The position numbers and the translations under genes were made by a program. This document shows positions 1 to 8,576 of a DNA stretch of 64,000 nt, one piece after another. Position 1 is the first letter of the stretch. Every line of letters begins with the position of its first letter. The DNA comes from Petrolisthes cinctipes (lineage: Eukaryota > Arthropoda > Malacostraca > Decapoda > Porcellanidae): positions 4,414,501-4,478,500 of the forward strand of contig JAWQEG010000003.1 of assembly GCA_033782935.1 (NCBI GenBank), read 5' to 3'. A model generated the notes under the pieces. That model was not told the DNA's origin. It made no database searches and worked only from the letters and a program-made list of their open reading frames with translations.

Positions 1-60
1 GAGATATAAACGGGTACAGAAGATGAATGCACATATCGACTTTTGGTCACCTAAAAGATC
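1..60 (+). repeat. Partial type F monomer at left edge
   Basis: The window opens in the 3' part of a full-length monomer, at the gagatataaacgggtac segment, and runs to its end at cacctaaaagatc. The array therefore continues upstream in phase. Confidence 0.85.
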
Positions 61-208
61 GATTTTCAGTATGTTTTTGGCCTGTATTTTGAAAATACTC
101 TAACACGGAGTAGGCATGTACAGATACCTTCTGGGACCTCTAAATATCGAATTTTCGGGTGTTTTGGGACTGAATTTGAGATATCGATTTTTTGGCACCT
201 AAATTGTC
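61..208 (+). repeat. Monomer type A, 148 bp (reference copy)
   Basis: Type A begins gattttcagtatgtttttgg and is recognised by gataccttctgggacctc, where other types read gatcgctt or gattgctt followed by gacccc. It is 29 bp shorter than the full monomer. The segment from aaacgggtac through tgcatgcacatat is missing, so gagatat joins directly to cgattttttggcacc. The lost segment lies between two ATAT copies, consistent with a deletion at short direct repeats. Type A usually closes a trimer and is followed by type B or E. Confidence 0.9.
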
Positions 209-384
209 GATTTTTAGCATGTTTTTAGCCTATATTTTGAAAATATTCTAGCACTGTGTAGGCATGTACAGATTGCTTCTGGGACCCCAAAATATTGAAT
301 TTTCGGGTGTTTTGAGCCTGAATTTGAGATATAAACGGGTACAGAAGATACATGCACATATTGACTTTGGGCATCTAAAATATC
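209..384 (+). repeat. Monomer type B, 176 bp (reference copy)
   Basis: Type B begins gatttttagcatgtttttag and carries atattttgaaaatattctag, gcactgtgtaggcatg, gattgctt, tattgaattttcggg, gatacatgcacatattgac and gggcatctaaa. It keeps the aaacgggtac segment lost from A and D. Several of its differences from F are CG to TG changes. It opens most 501-bp trimers. Confidence 0.9.
232..246. other. Perfect 15-bp dyad, A:T outer pair (type B/E)
   Basis: ATATTTT-G-AAAATAT is a perfect inverted repeat around one G, present in nearly all B and E monomers. It could be a homodimer binding site or a local bend. With a single central base it would be a poor long hairpin. Confidence 0.8.
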
Positions 385-407
385 GATTTTCAGCATGTTT
401 TGGGCCT

Positions 408-422
408 GTATTTTGAAAATAC
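408..422. other. Perfect 15-bp dyad, G:C outer pair (type A/C/D)
   Basis: GTATTTT-G-AAAATAC occupies the same place as the B/E dyad, but both outer bases differ and pairing is kept (G with C instead of A with T). Type F reads AATTTT-G-AAAATAC and loses the outermost symmetry. Confidence 0.8.
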
Positions 423-499
423 TCTAACACTGAGTAGGCATGTACAGATTGCTTTTGGGACCCCAAAATATTGAATTTTCGGGTTTTTTGAGCCTGAAT

Positions 500-516
500 T
501 TGAGATATAAACGGGT
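500..516 (+). promoter_or_regulatory. Weak CENP-B-box-like 17-mer in long monomers
   Basis: TTGAGATATAAACGGGT compared with the core nTTCGnnnnAnnCGGGn matches 7 of 9 fixed positions. The mismatches are the second T (G here) and the C (A here) of TTCG. The site recurs in B, C, E and F monomers and is destroyed in A and D, whose deletion removes aaacggg. The two mismatches are in the half known to matter for CENP-B contact, so binding is doubtful. Confidence 0.25.
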
Positions 517-561
517 ACTGAAGATGCATGCACATATCGACTTTTGTGCACCTAAAAGATC

Positions 562-709
562 GATTTTCAGTATGTTTTGAGCATGTATTTTGAAAATACT
601 CTAACACGGAGTAGGCATGTACAGATCTCTTCTGGGACCCCTAAATATCGAATTTTCGGGTGTTTTGGGACTGAATTTGAGATATCGACTTTTTGGCACC
701 TAAAAGATC
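562..709 (+). repeat. Monomer type D, 148 bp (reference copy)
   Basis: Type D begins gattttcagtatgttttgag with catgtattttg, has gatcgcttctgggacccctaaatatcg and ends gatatcgactttttggcacc plus aaaagatc. It carries the same 29-bp deletion as type A, so A and D probably share one shortened ancestor. It differs from A at the atacctt/atcgctt and acctc/acccc sites and in its tail. This copy reads gatctctt at the usual gatcgctt. Confidence 0.9.
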
Positions 710-875
710 GATTTTTAGCATGTTTTTAGCCTATATTTTGAAAATATTCTAGCACTGTACAGATTGCTTCTGGGACCCCAAAATATTGAATTTTCGGGTG
801 TTTTGAGCCTGAATTTGAGATATAAACGGGTACAGAAGATACATGCACATATTGACTTTGGGCACCAAAAATATC
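710..875 (+). repeat. Monomer type E, 166 bp (reference copy)
   Basis: Type E is like B but lacks 10 bp: gcactgtgtaggcatgtacag is shortened to gcactgtacag, between two GT copies. Its tail often reads gggcaccaaaaatatc, where B has gggcatctaaaatatc. It opens the 491-bp trimers. The 10-bp difference between B and E accounts for the 501 versus 491 bp unit lengths. Confidence 0.9.
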
Positions 876-947
876 GATTTTCAGCATGTTTTTGGCCTGA
901 ATTTTGAAAATACTCTAACACGGAGTAGGCATGTACAGATCGCTTCT
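860..947 (+). repeat. Half-unit a (88 bp) inside the monomer
   Basis: It runs from gggcaccaaaaatatcg to tcgcttct. Compared without gaps to the following 89 bp, about 60 of 88 positions match. Matching landmarks are gggNNcc, aaaatatcga, tgttttgNgcctgaattt, catgNacaNatcg and the closing ctt-t before the next ggg. It is shown once as a reference, but the structure is present in every full-length monomer. Confidence 0.85.
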
Positions 948-1052
948 GGGACACCAAAATATCGAATTTTCGGGTGCTTAGGGCCAGAATTTGAGATATA
1001 AACGGGTACAGAAGATGCATGCACATATCGACTTTTGGGCACCTAAAAGATC
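876..1052 (+). repeat. Monomer type F, 177 bp (reference copy)
   Basis: Type F begins gattttcagcatg, has gcctgaattttgaaaatactc (AATTTT where C has TATTTT), cacggagtagg, gatcgctt, tatcgaattttcggg, gtttagggccag (usually) and gggtacagaagatgcatgc followed by cttttgggcacc. This type retains the most CpG sites and may be nearest the ancestral monomer (inference). It is the middle member of the 491-bp trimers. Confidence 0.9.
948..1036 (+). repeat. Half-unit b (89 bp) inside the monomer
   Basis: It starts at gggac (gggacaccaaaa in this copy, gggaccccaaaa in most), continues through tatcgaattttcgggtg, tttagggccagaatttgag (tgttttgagcctgaatttgag in B, C and E), atataaacgggtac and ends at atatcgactttt. 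It aligns along its whole length to half-unit a. The 29-bp deletion of A and D lies in this half, and the aaacgggt element is specific to it. Confidence 0.85.
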
Positions 1053-1200
1053 GATTTTCAGTATGTTTTTGGCCTGTATTTTGAAAATACTCTAACACGG
1101 AGTAGGCATGTACAGATACCTTCTGGGACCTCTAAATATCGAATTTTCGGGTGTTTTAGGACTGAATTTGATATATCGATTTTTTGGCACCTAAAATGTC

Positions 1201-1348
1201 GATTTTTAGCATGTTTTTAGCTAATATTTTGAAAATATTCTAGCACTGTGTAGGCATGTACAGATTGCTTCTGGGACCCCTAAATATCGAATTTGCGGGT
1301 GTTTTGGGACTGAATTTGAGATATCGACTTTTTGGCACCTAAAAGATC
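1201..1348 (+). repeat. Chimeric B/D monomer, 148 bp
   Basis: The head is type B (gatttttagcatgtttttag, gcactgtgtaggcatg) and the tail is type D (gggacccctaaatatcg, then gatatcgactttttggcacc with the 29-bp deletion). It stands alone between A and E, breaking the trimer rhythm. A second copy is at 3814-3961. It also reads aatttgcggg where most monomers have aattttcggg. Confidence 0.8.
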
Positions 1349-1839
1349 GATTTTTAGCATGTTTTTAGCCTATATTTTGAAAATATTCTAGCACTGTACA
1401 GATTGCTTCTGGGACCCCAAAATATTGAATTTTCGGGTGTTTTGAGCCTGAATTTGAGATATAAACGGGTACAAAAGATACATGCACATATTGACTTTGG
1501 GCATCTAAAATATCGATTTTCAGCATGTTTTGGGCCTGAATTTTGAAAATACTCTAACACGGAGTAGGCATGTACAGATCGCTTCTGGGACCCCAAAATA
1601 TCGAATTTTCGGGTGTTTAGGGCCAGAATTTGAGATATAAACGGGTACAGAAGATGCATGCACATATCGACTTTTGGGCACCTAAAAGATCGATTTTCAG
1701 TATGTTTTTGGCCTGTATTTTGAAAATACTCTAACACGGAGTAGGCATGTACAAATACCTTCTGGGACCTGTAAATATCGAATTTTCGGGTGTTTTGGGA
1801 CTGAATTTGGGATATCGATTTTTTGGCACCTAAAATATC

Positions 1840-2005
1840 GATTTTCAGCATGTTTTTAGCCTATATGTTGAAAATATTCTAGCACTGTGTAGGCATGTAC
1901 AGATTGCTTCTGGGACCCCAAAATATTGAATTTTCGGGTGTTTTGAGCCTGAATTTGAGATATAAACGGGTACAGAAGATATTGACTTTGGGCATCTAAA
2001 ATATC
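1840..2005 (+). repeat. Variant monomer B', 166 bp
   Basis: It begins gattttcagcatgtttttag and has tatatgttgaaaat (breaking the dyad). It reads gaagatattgac where B has gaagatacatgcacatattgac, a 10-bp loss in half-unit b. Copies with the same combination are at 4453, 58966 and 63250. Each starts a four- or five-monomer unit rather than a trimer. Confidence 0.8.
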
Positions 2006-2997
2006 GATTTTCAGCATGTTTTGGGCCTGTATTTTGAAAATACTCTAACACTGAGTAGGCATGTACAGATTGCTTCTGGGACCCCAAAATATTGAATTTT
2101 CGGGTGTTTTGAGCCTGAATTTGAGATATAAACGGGTACTGAAGATACATGCACATATTGACTTTGGGCATCTAAAATATCGATTTTCAGCATGTTTTGG
2201 GCCAGTATTTTGAAAATACTCTAACACTGAATAGGCATGTACAGATTGCTTCTGGGACCCCAAAATATTGAATTTTCGGGTGTTTTGAGCCTGAATTTGA
2301 GATATAAACGGGTACTGAAGATGCATGCACATATCGACTTTTGTGCACCTAAAAGATCGATTTTCAGTATGTTTTGAGCATGTATTTTGAAAATACTCTA
2401 ACACGGAGTAGGCATGTACAGATCGCTTCTGGGACCCCTAAATATCGAATTTTCGGGTGTTTTGGGACTGAATTTGAGATATCGACTTTTTGGCACCTAA
2501 AAGATCGATTTTTAGCATGTTTTTAGCCTATATTTTGAAAATATTCTAGCACTGTACAGATTGCTTCTGGGACCCCAAAATATTGAATTTTCGGGTGTTT
2601 TGAGCCTGAACTTGAGATATAAACGGGTACAGAAGATACATGCACATATTGACTTTGGGCATCTAAAATATCGATTTTCAGCATGTTTTGGGCCTGAATT
2701 TTGAAAATACTCTAACACGGAGTAGGCATGGACAGATCGCTTTTGGGACCCCAAAATATCGAATTTTCGGGTGTTTAGGGCCAGAATTTGAGATATAAAC
2801 GGGTACAGAAGATGCATGCACATATCGACTTTTGGGCACCTAAAAGATCGATTTTCAGTATGTTTTTGGCCTGTATTTTGAAAATACTCTAACACGGAGT
2901 AGGCATGTACAGATACCTTCTGGGACCTCTAAATATCGAATTTTCGGGTGTTTTGGGACTGAATTTGAGATATCGATTTTTTGGCACCTAAAATGTC

Positions 2998-3174
2998 GAT
3001 TTTTAGCATGTTTTTAGCCTATATTTTGAAAATACTCTAACACTGAGTAGGCATGTACAGATTGCTTCTGGGACCCCAAAATATTGAATTTTCGGGTGTT
3101 TTGAGCCTGAATTTGAGATATAAACGGGTACTGAAGATGCATGCACATATCGACTTTTGTGCACCTAAAAGATC
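2998..3174 (+). repeat. Chimeric B/C monomer, 177 bp
   Basis: It has a type B start (gatttttagcatgtttttag), then switches near tattttgaaaatac to type C sequence (actctaacactgag, tactgaagatgcatgc, gtgcacc). It is followed by a D monomer with actataacacgg. Similar B/C monomers followed by actataacacgg occur at 59633 and 59958. The unit at 34986 has the same D tag but keeps the B-like gtgtagg. Confidence 0.75.
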
Positions 3175-3322
3175 GATTTTCAGTATGTTTTGAGCATGTA
3201 TTTTGAAAATACTATAACACGGAGTAGGCATGTACAGATCGCTTCTGGGACCCCTAAATATCGAATTTTCGGGTGTTTTGGGACTGAATTTGAGATATCG
3301 ACTTTTTGGCACCTAAAAGATC

Positions 3323-5787
3323 GATTTTTAGCATGTTTTTAGCCTATATTTTGAAAATATTCTAGCACTGTACAGATTGCTTCTGGGACCCCAAAATATT
3401 GAATTTTCGGGTGTTTTGAGCCTGAATTTGAGATATAAACGGGTACAGAAGATACATGCACATATTGACTTTGGGCACCAAAAATATCGATTTTCAGTAT
3501 GTTTTGGGCCTGAATTTTGAAAATACTCTAACACGGAGTAGGCATGTACAGATCGCTTCTGGGACACCAAAATATCGAATTTTCGGGTGTTTAGGGCCAG
3601 AATTTGAGATATAAACGGGTACAGAAGATGCATGCACATATCGACTTTTGGGCACCTAAAAGATCGATTTTCAGTATGTTTTTGGCCTGTATTTTGAAAA
3701 TACTCTAACACGGAGTAGGCATGTACAGATACCTTCTGGGACCTCTAAATATCGAATTTTCGGGTGTTTTGGGACTGAATTTGATATATCGATTTTTTGG
3801 CTCCTAAAATGTCGATTTTTAGCATGTTTTTAGCTAATATTTTGAAAATATTCTAGCACTGTGTAGGCATGTACAGATTGCTTCTGGGACCCCTGAATAT
3901 CGAATTTTCGGGTGTTTTGGGACTGAATTTGAGATATCGACTTTTTGGCACCTAAAAGATCGATTTTTAGCATGTTTTTAGTCTATATTTTGAAAATATT
4001 CTAGCACTGTACAGATTGCTTCTGGGACCCCAAAATATTGAATTTTCGGGTGTTTTGAGCCTGAATTTGAGATATAAACGGGTACAAAAGATAAATGCAC
4101 ATATTGACTTTGGGCATCTAAAATATCGATTTTCAGCATGTTTTGGGCCTGAATTTTGAAAATACTCTAACACGGAGTAGGCATGTACAGATCGCTTCTG
4201 GGACCCCAAAATATCGAATTTTCGGGTGTTTAGGGCCAGAATTTGAGATATAAACGGGTACAGAAGATGCATGCACATATCGACTTTTGGGCACCTAAAA
4301 GATCGATTTTCAGTATGTTTTTGGCCTGTATTTTGAAAATACTCTAACACGGAGTAGGCATGTACAGATACCTTCTGGGACCTGTAAATATCGAATTTTC
4401 GGGTGTTTTGGGACTGAATTTGGGATATCGATTTTTTGGCACCAAAAATATCGATTTTCAGCATGTTTTTAGCCTATATGTTGAAAATATTCTAGCACTG
4501 TGTAGGCATGTACAGATTGCTTCTGGGACCCCAAAATATTGAATTTTCGGGTGTTTTGAGCCTGAATTTGAGATATAAACGGGTACAGAAGATATTGACT
4601 TTGGGCATCTAAAATATCGATTTTCAGCATGTTTTGGGCCTGTATTTTGAAAATACTCTAACACTGAGTAGGCATGTACAGATTGCTTCTGGGACCCCAA
4701 AATATTGAATTTTCGGGTGTTTTGAGCCTGAATTTGAGATATAAACGGGTACTGAAGATACATGCACATATTGACTTTGGGCATCTAAAATATCGATTTT
4801 CAGCATGTTTTGGGCCTGAATTTTGAAAATACTCTAACACTGAATAGGCATGTACAGATTGCTTCTGGGACCCCAAAATATTGAATTTTCGGGTGTTTTG
4901 AGCCTGAATTTGAGATATAAACGGGTACTGAAGATGCATGCACATATCGACTTTTGTGCACCTAAAAGATCGATTTTCAGTATGTTTTGAGCGTGTATTT
5001 TGAAAATACTCTAACACGGAGTAGGCATGTACAGATTGCTTCTGGGACCCCAAAATATTGAATTTTCGGGTGTTTTGAGCCTGAATTTGAGATATAAACG
5101 GGTACTGAAGATGCATGCACATATGGACTTTTGTGCACCTAAAAGATCGATTTTCAGTATGTTTTGAGCGTGTATTTTGAAAATACTCTAACACGGAGTA
5201 GGCATGTACAGATCGCTTCTGGGACCCCTAAATATCGAATTTTCGGGTGTTTTGGGACTGAATTTGAGATATCGACTTTTTGGCACCTAAAAGATCGATT
5301 TTTAGCATGTTTTTAGCCTATATTTTGAAAATATTCTAGCACTGTACAGATTGCTTCTGGGACCCCAAAATATTGAATTTTCGGGTGTTTTGAGCCTGAA
5401 CTTGAGATATAAACGGGTACAGAAGATACATGCACATATAGACTTTGGGCATCTAAAATATCGATTTTCAGCATGTTTTGGGCCTGAATTTTGAAAATAC
5501 TTTAACACGGAGTAGGCTTGGACAGATCGCTTTTGGGACCCCAAAATATCGAATTTTCGGGTGTTTAGGGCCAGAATTTGAGATATAAACGGGTACAGAA
5601 GATGCATGCACATCTCGACTTTTGGGCACCTAAAAGATCGATTTTCAGTATGTTTTTGGCCTGTATTTTGAAAATACTCTAACACGGAGTAGGCATGTAC
5701 AGATACCTTCTGGGACCTCTAAATATCGAATTTTCGGGTGTTTTGGGACTGAATTTGACATATCGATTTTTTGGCACCTAAAATGTC
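3323..5787 (+). repeat. 2613-bp unit, copy 2 with one extra monomer
   Basis: Unit starts are E 3323, B/D chimera 3814, E 3962, B' 4453, E 5297. It repeats copy 1 at an offset of 2613 up to the C monomer at 4795, after which one 177-bp monomer is inserted and the offset becomes 2790. The following unit at 5788 departs from copy 1: its head is C-like (tactctaacactg) but its tail is type B, so homology to copy 1 fades at about 5840. Confidence 0.8.
4972..5148 (+). repeat. Inserted full-length D/C monomer
   Basis: This 177-bp monomer starts as D (gattttcagtatgttttgag) and ends as C (gggtactgaagatgcatgc, gtgcacc) without the D deletion. It and the D monomer that follows at 5149 share the rare gagcgtgtatt in place of gagcatgtatt. 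That shows a local single-monomer duplication after copy 2 arose. It reads atatggac at the usual atatcgac. Confidence 0.8.
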
Positions 5788-7104
5788 GATTTTTAGCATG
5801 TTTTTAGCCTATATTTTGAAAATACTCTAACACTGTGTAGGCATGTACAGATTGCTTGTGGGACCCCAAAATATTGAATTTTCGGGTGTTTTGAGCCTGA
5901 ATTTGAGATATAAACGGGTACAGAAGATACATGCACATATTGACTTTGGGTATCTAAAATATCGATTTTCAGCATTTTTTGGGCCTGTAGTTTGAAAATA
6001 CTCTAACACTGAGTAGGCATGTACAAATTGCTTCTGGGACCCCAAAATATTGAATTTTCGGGTGTTTTGAGCCTGAATTTGAGATATAAACGGGTACTGA
6101 AGATGCATGCACATATCGACTTTTGTGCACCTAAAAGATCGATTTTCAGTATGTTTTGTGCATGTATTTTGAAAATACTCTAACACGGCGTAGGCATGTA
6201 CAGATCGCTTCTGGGACCCCTAAATATCGAATTTTCGGGTGTTTTGGGACTGAATTTGAGATATCGACTTTTTGGCACCTAAAAGATCGATTTTTAGCAT
6301 GTTTTTAACCTATATTTTGAAAATATTCTAGCACTGAGTAGGCATATACAGATTGCTTCTGGAACCCCAAAATATTGAATTTTCGGGTGTTTTGAGCCTG
6401 AATTTGAGATATAAATGGGTACAGAAGATACATGCACATATTGACTTTGGGCACCAAAAATATCGATTTTCAGCATGTTCTGGGCCTGAATTTTGAAAAT
6501 ACTCTAACACGGAGTAGGCATGTACAGATCGCTTATGGGACCCCAAAATATCGAATTTTCCGGTGTTTAGGGCCAGAATTTGAGATATAAATGGGTACAG
6601 AATATGCATGCACATATCGACTTTTGGGCACCTAAAAGATCGATTTTCAGTACGTTTTTGGCCTGTATTTTGAAAATACTCTAATACGGAGTAGGCATGT
6701 ACAGATACCTTCTGGGACCTCTAAATATCGAATTTTCGGGTGTTTGGGGACTGAATTTGAGATATCGATTTTTTGGCACCTAAAATGTCGATTTTTAGCA
6801 TGTTTTTAGCCTATATTTTGAAAATATTCTAGCACTGTACAGATCGCTTATGGGACCCCAAAATATCGAATTTTCGGGTGTTTAGGGCCAGAATTTGAGA
6901 TATAAACGGGTACAGAAGATGCATGCACATATCGACTTTTGGGCACCTAAAAGATCGATTTTCAGTATGTTTTTGGCCTGTATTTTGAAAATACTCTAAC
7001 ACGGAGTAGGCATGTACAGATCGCTTCTGGGACCCCTAAATATCGAATTTTCGGGTGTTTTGGGACTGAATTTGAGATATCGACTTTTTGGCACCTAAAA
7101 GATC
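5788..7104 (+). repeat. Units B, B2 and a 315-bp dimer
   Basis: Units are at 5788 (501 bp), 6289 (501 bp) and 6790 (315 bp). The first two carry the tags of the nine-monomer units further right: gggtatctaaaat, agcattttttggg, gcgtaggc, gagtaggcatatac and ctggaacccc. The third is an E/F chimera (6790-6956, with the E 10-bp deletion but the F cgcttatggg) joined to an A/D chimera (6957-7104). Confidence 0.8.
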
Positions 7105-8576
7105 GATTTTTAGCATGTTTTTAGCCTATATTTTGAAAATATTCTAGCACTGTACAGATTGCTTCTGGGACCCCAAAATATTGAATTTTCGGGTGTTTTG
7201 AGCCTGAATTTGAGATATAAACGGGTACAGAAGATACATGCACATATTGACTTTGGGCACCAAAAATATCGATTTTCAGCATGTTTTGGGCCTGAATTTT
7301 GAAAATACTCTAACACGGAGTAGGCATGTACAGATCGCTTCTGGGACCCCAAAATATCGAATTTTCGGGTGTTTTGAGCCTGAATTTGAGATATAAACGG
7401 GTACTGAAGATGCATGCACATATCGACTTTTGTGCACCTAAAAGATCGATTTTCAGTATGTTTTGAGCATGTATTTTGAAAATACTCTAACACGGAGTAG
7501 GCATGTACAGATCGCTTCTGGGACCCCTAAATATCGAATTTTCGGGTGTTTTGGGACTGAATTTGAGATATCGACTTTTTGGCATCTAAAAGATCGATTT
7601 TTAGCATGTTTTTAGACTATATTTTGAAAATATTCTAGCACTGTACAGATTGCTTCTGGGACCCCAAAATATTGAATTTTCGGGTGTTTTGAGCCTGAAT
7701 TTGAGATATAAACGGGTACAGAAGATACATGCACATATTGACTTTGGGCATCTAAAACATCGATTTTCAGCATGTTTTGGGCCTGTATTTTGAAAATACT
7801 CTAACACTGAGTAGGCATGTACAGATTGCTTCTGGGACCCCAAAATATTGAATTTTCGGGTGTTTTGAGCCTGAATTTGAGATATAAACGGGTACTGAAG
7901 ATGCATGCACATATCGACTTTTCGTACCTAAAAGATCGATTTTCAGTATGTTTTTGGCCTGTATTTTGAAAATACTCTAACACGGAGTAGGCATGTACAG
8001 ATCGCTTCTGGGACCCCTAAATATCGAATTTTCGGGTGTTTTGGGACTGAATTTGAGATATCGACTTTTTGGCACCTAAAAGATCGATTTTTAGCATGTT
8101 TTTAGCCTATATTTTGAAAATATTCTAGCACTGTACAGATTGCATCTGGGACCCCAAAATATTGAATTTTCGGGTGTTTTGAGCCTGAATTTGAGATATA
8201 AACGGGTACAGAAGATACATGCACATATTGACTTTGGGCACCAAAAATATCGATTTTCAGCATGTTTTGGGCCTGAATTTTGAAAATACTCTAACACGGA
8301 GTAGGCATGTACAGATCGCTTCTGGGACCCCAAAATATCGAATTTTCGGGTGTTTAGGGCTAGAATTTGAGATATAAACGGGTACAGAAGATGCATGCAC
8401 ATATCGACTTTTGGGCACCTAAAAGATCGATTTTCAGTATGTTTTTGGCCTGTATTTTGAAAATACTCTAACACGGAGTAGGCATGTACAGATACCTTCT
8501 GGGACCTCTAAATATCGAATTTTCGGATGTTTTGGGACTGAATTTGAGATATCGATTTTTTGGCACCTAAAATGTC
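7105..8576 (+). repeat. Three 490-491-bp trimers
   Basis: Unit starts are 7105, 7596 and 8086, all E-type. The middle unit has tttttagactat in its first monomer and cttttcgtacc in place of cttttgtgcacc near 7920, making its second monomer 176 bp. The third reads gattgcatctggg. These private changes recur at 10758-11738 and tie the two segments together. Confidence 0.8.

Larger units (their letters stand above)
385..561 (+). repeat. Monomer type C, 177 bp (reference copy)
   Basis: Type C begins gattttcagcatgttttggg with gcctgtattttg, has cactgagtaggcatg, gattgctt and tattgaattttcggg. It ends gggtactgaagatgcatgc followed by cttttgtgcacc. The ACTGAAG (not ACAGAAG) and TGTGCACC (not TGGGCACC) tags separate C tails from F tails and make chimeric monomers easy to spot. 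It is the middle member of most 501-bp trimers and is normally followed by type D. Confidence 0.9.
1..709 (+). repeat. Lead-in block: partial F, A, B, C, D
   Basis: After the edge monomer come A (61), B (209), C (385) and D (562). B to D forms a 501-bp trimer phase ending where the 2613-bp unit begins at 710. No other sequence is present. Confidence 0.85.
710..3322 (+). repeat. 2613-bp sixteen-monomer unit, copy 1
   Basis: Monomer order is E (710), F, A, B/D chimera (1201, 148 bp), E (1349), F, A, B' (1840), C' (2006), C (2182), D (2359), E (2507), F, A, B/C chimera (2998), D (3175). The lengths add to exactly 2613. The same order, including the rare chimeras, restarts at 3323, so the two were produced by duplication of the whole block. 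Confidence 0.85.

Noticed and set aside
408..422. Long cruciform or rho-independent terminator at the dyad
   Set aside because: Only one base separates the arms, so a stable hairpin would have to open most of the stem. There is no U-tract context specific to termination and no gene nearby.
876..1052. G-quadruplex from the ggg runs
   Set aside because: The runs of three G are separated by 10 to 30 bases and do not give four runs with short loops.
2598..2660. Single-base variants such as cttgagatat as functional sites
   Set aside because: They are scattered point changes typical of satellite divergence and useful only as haplotype tags.
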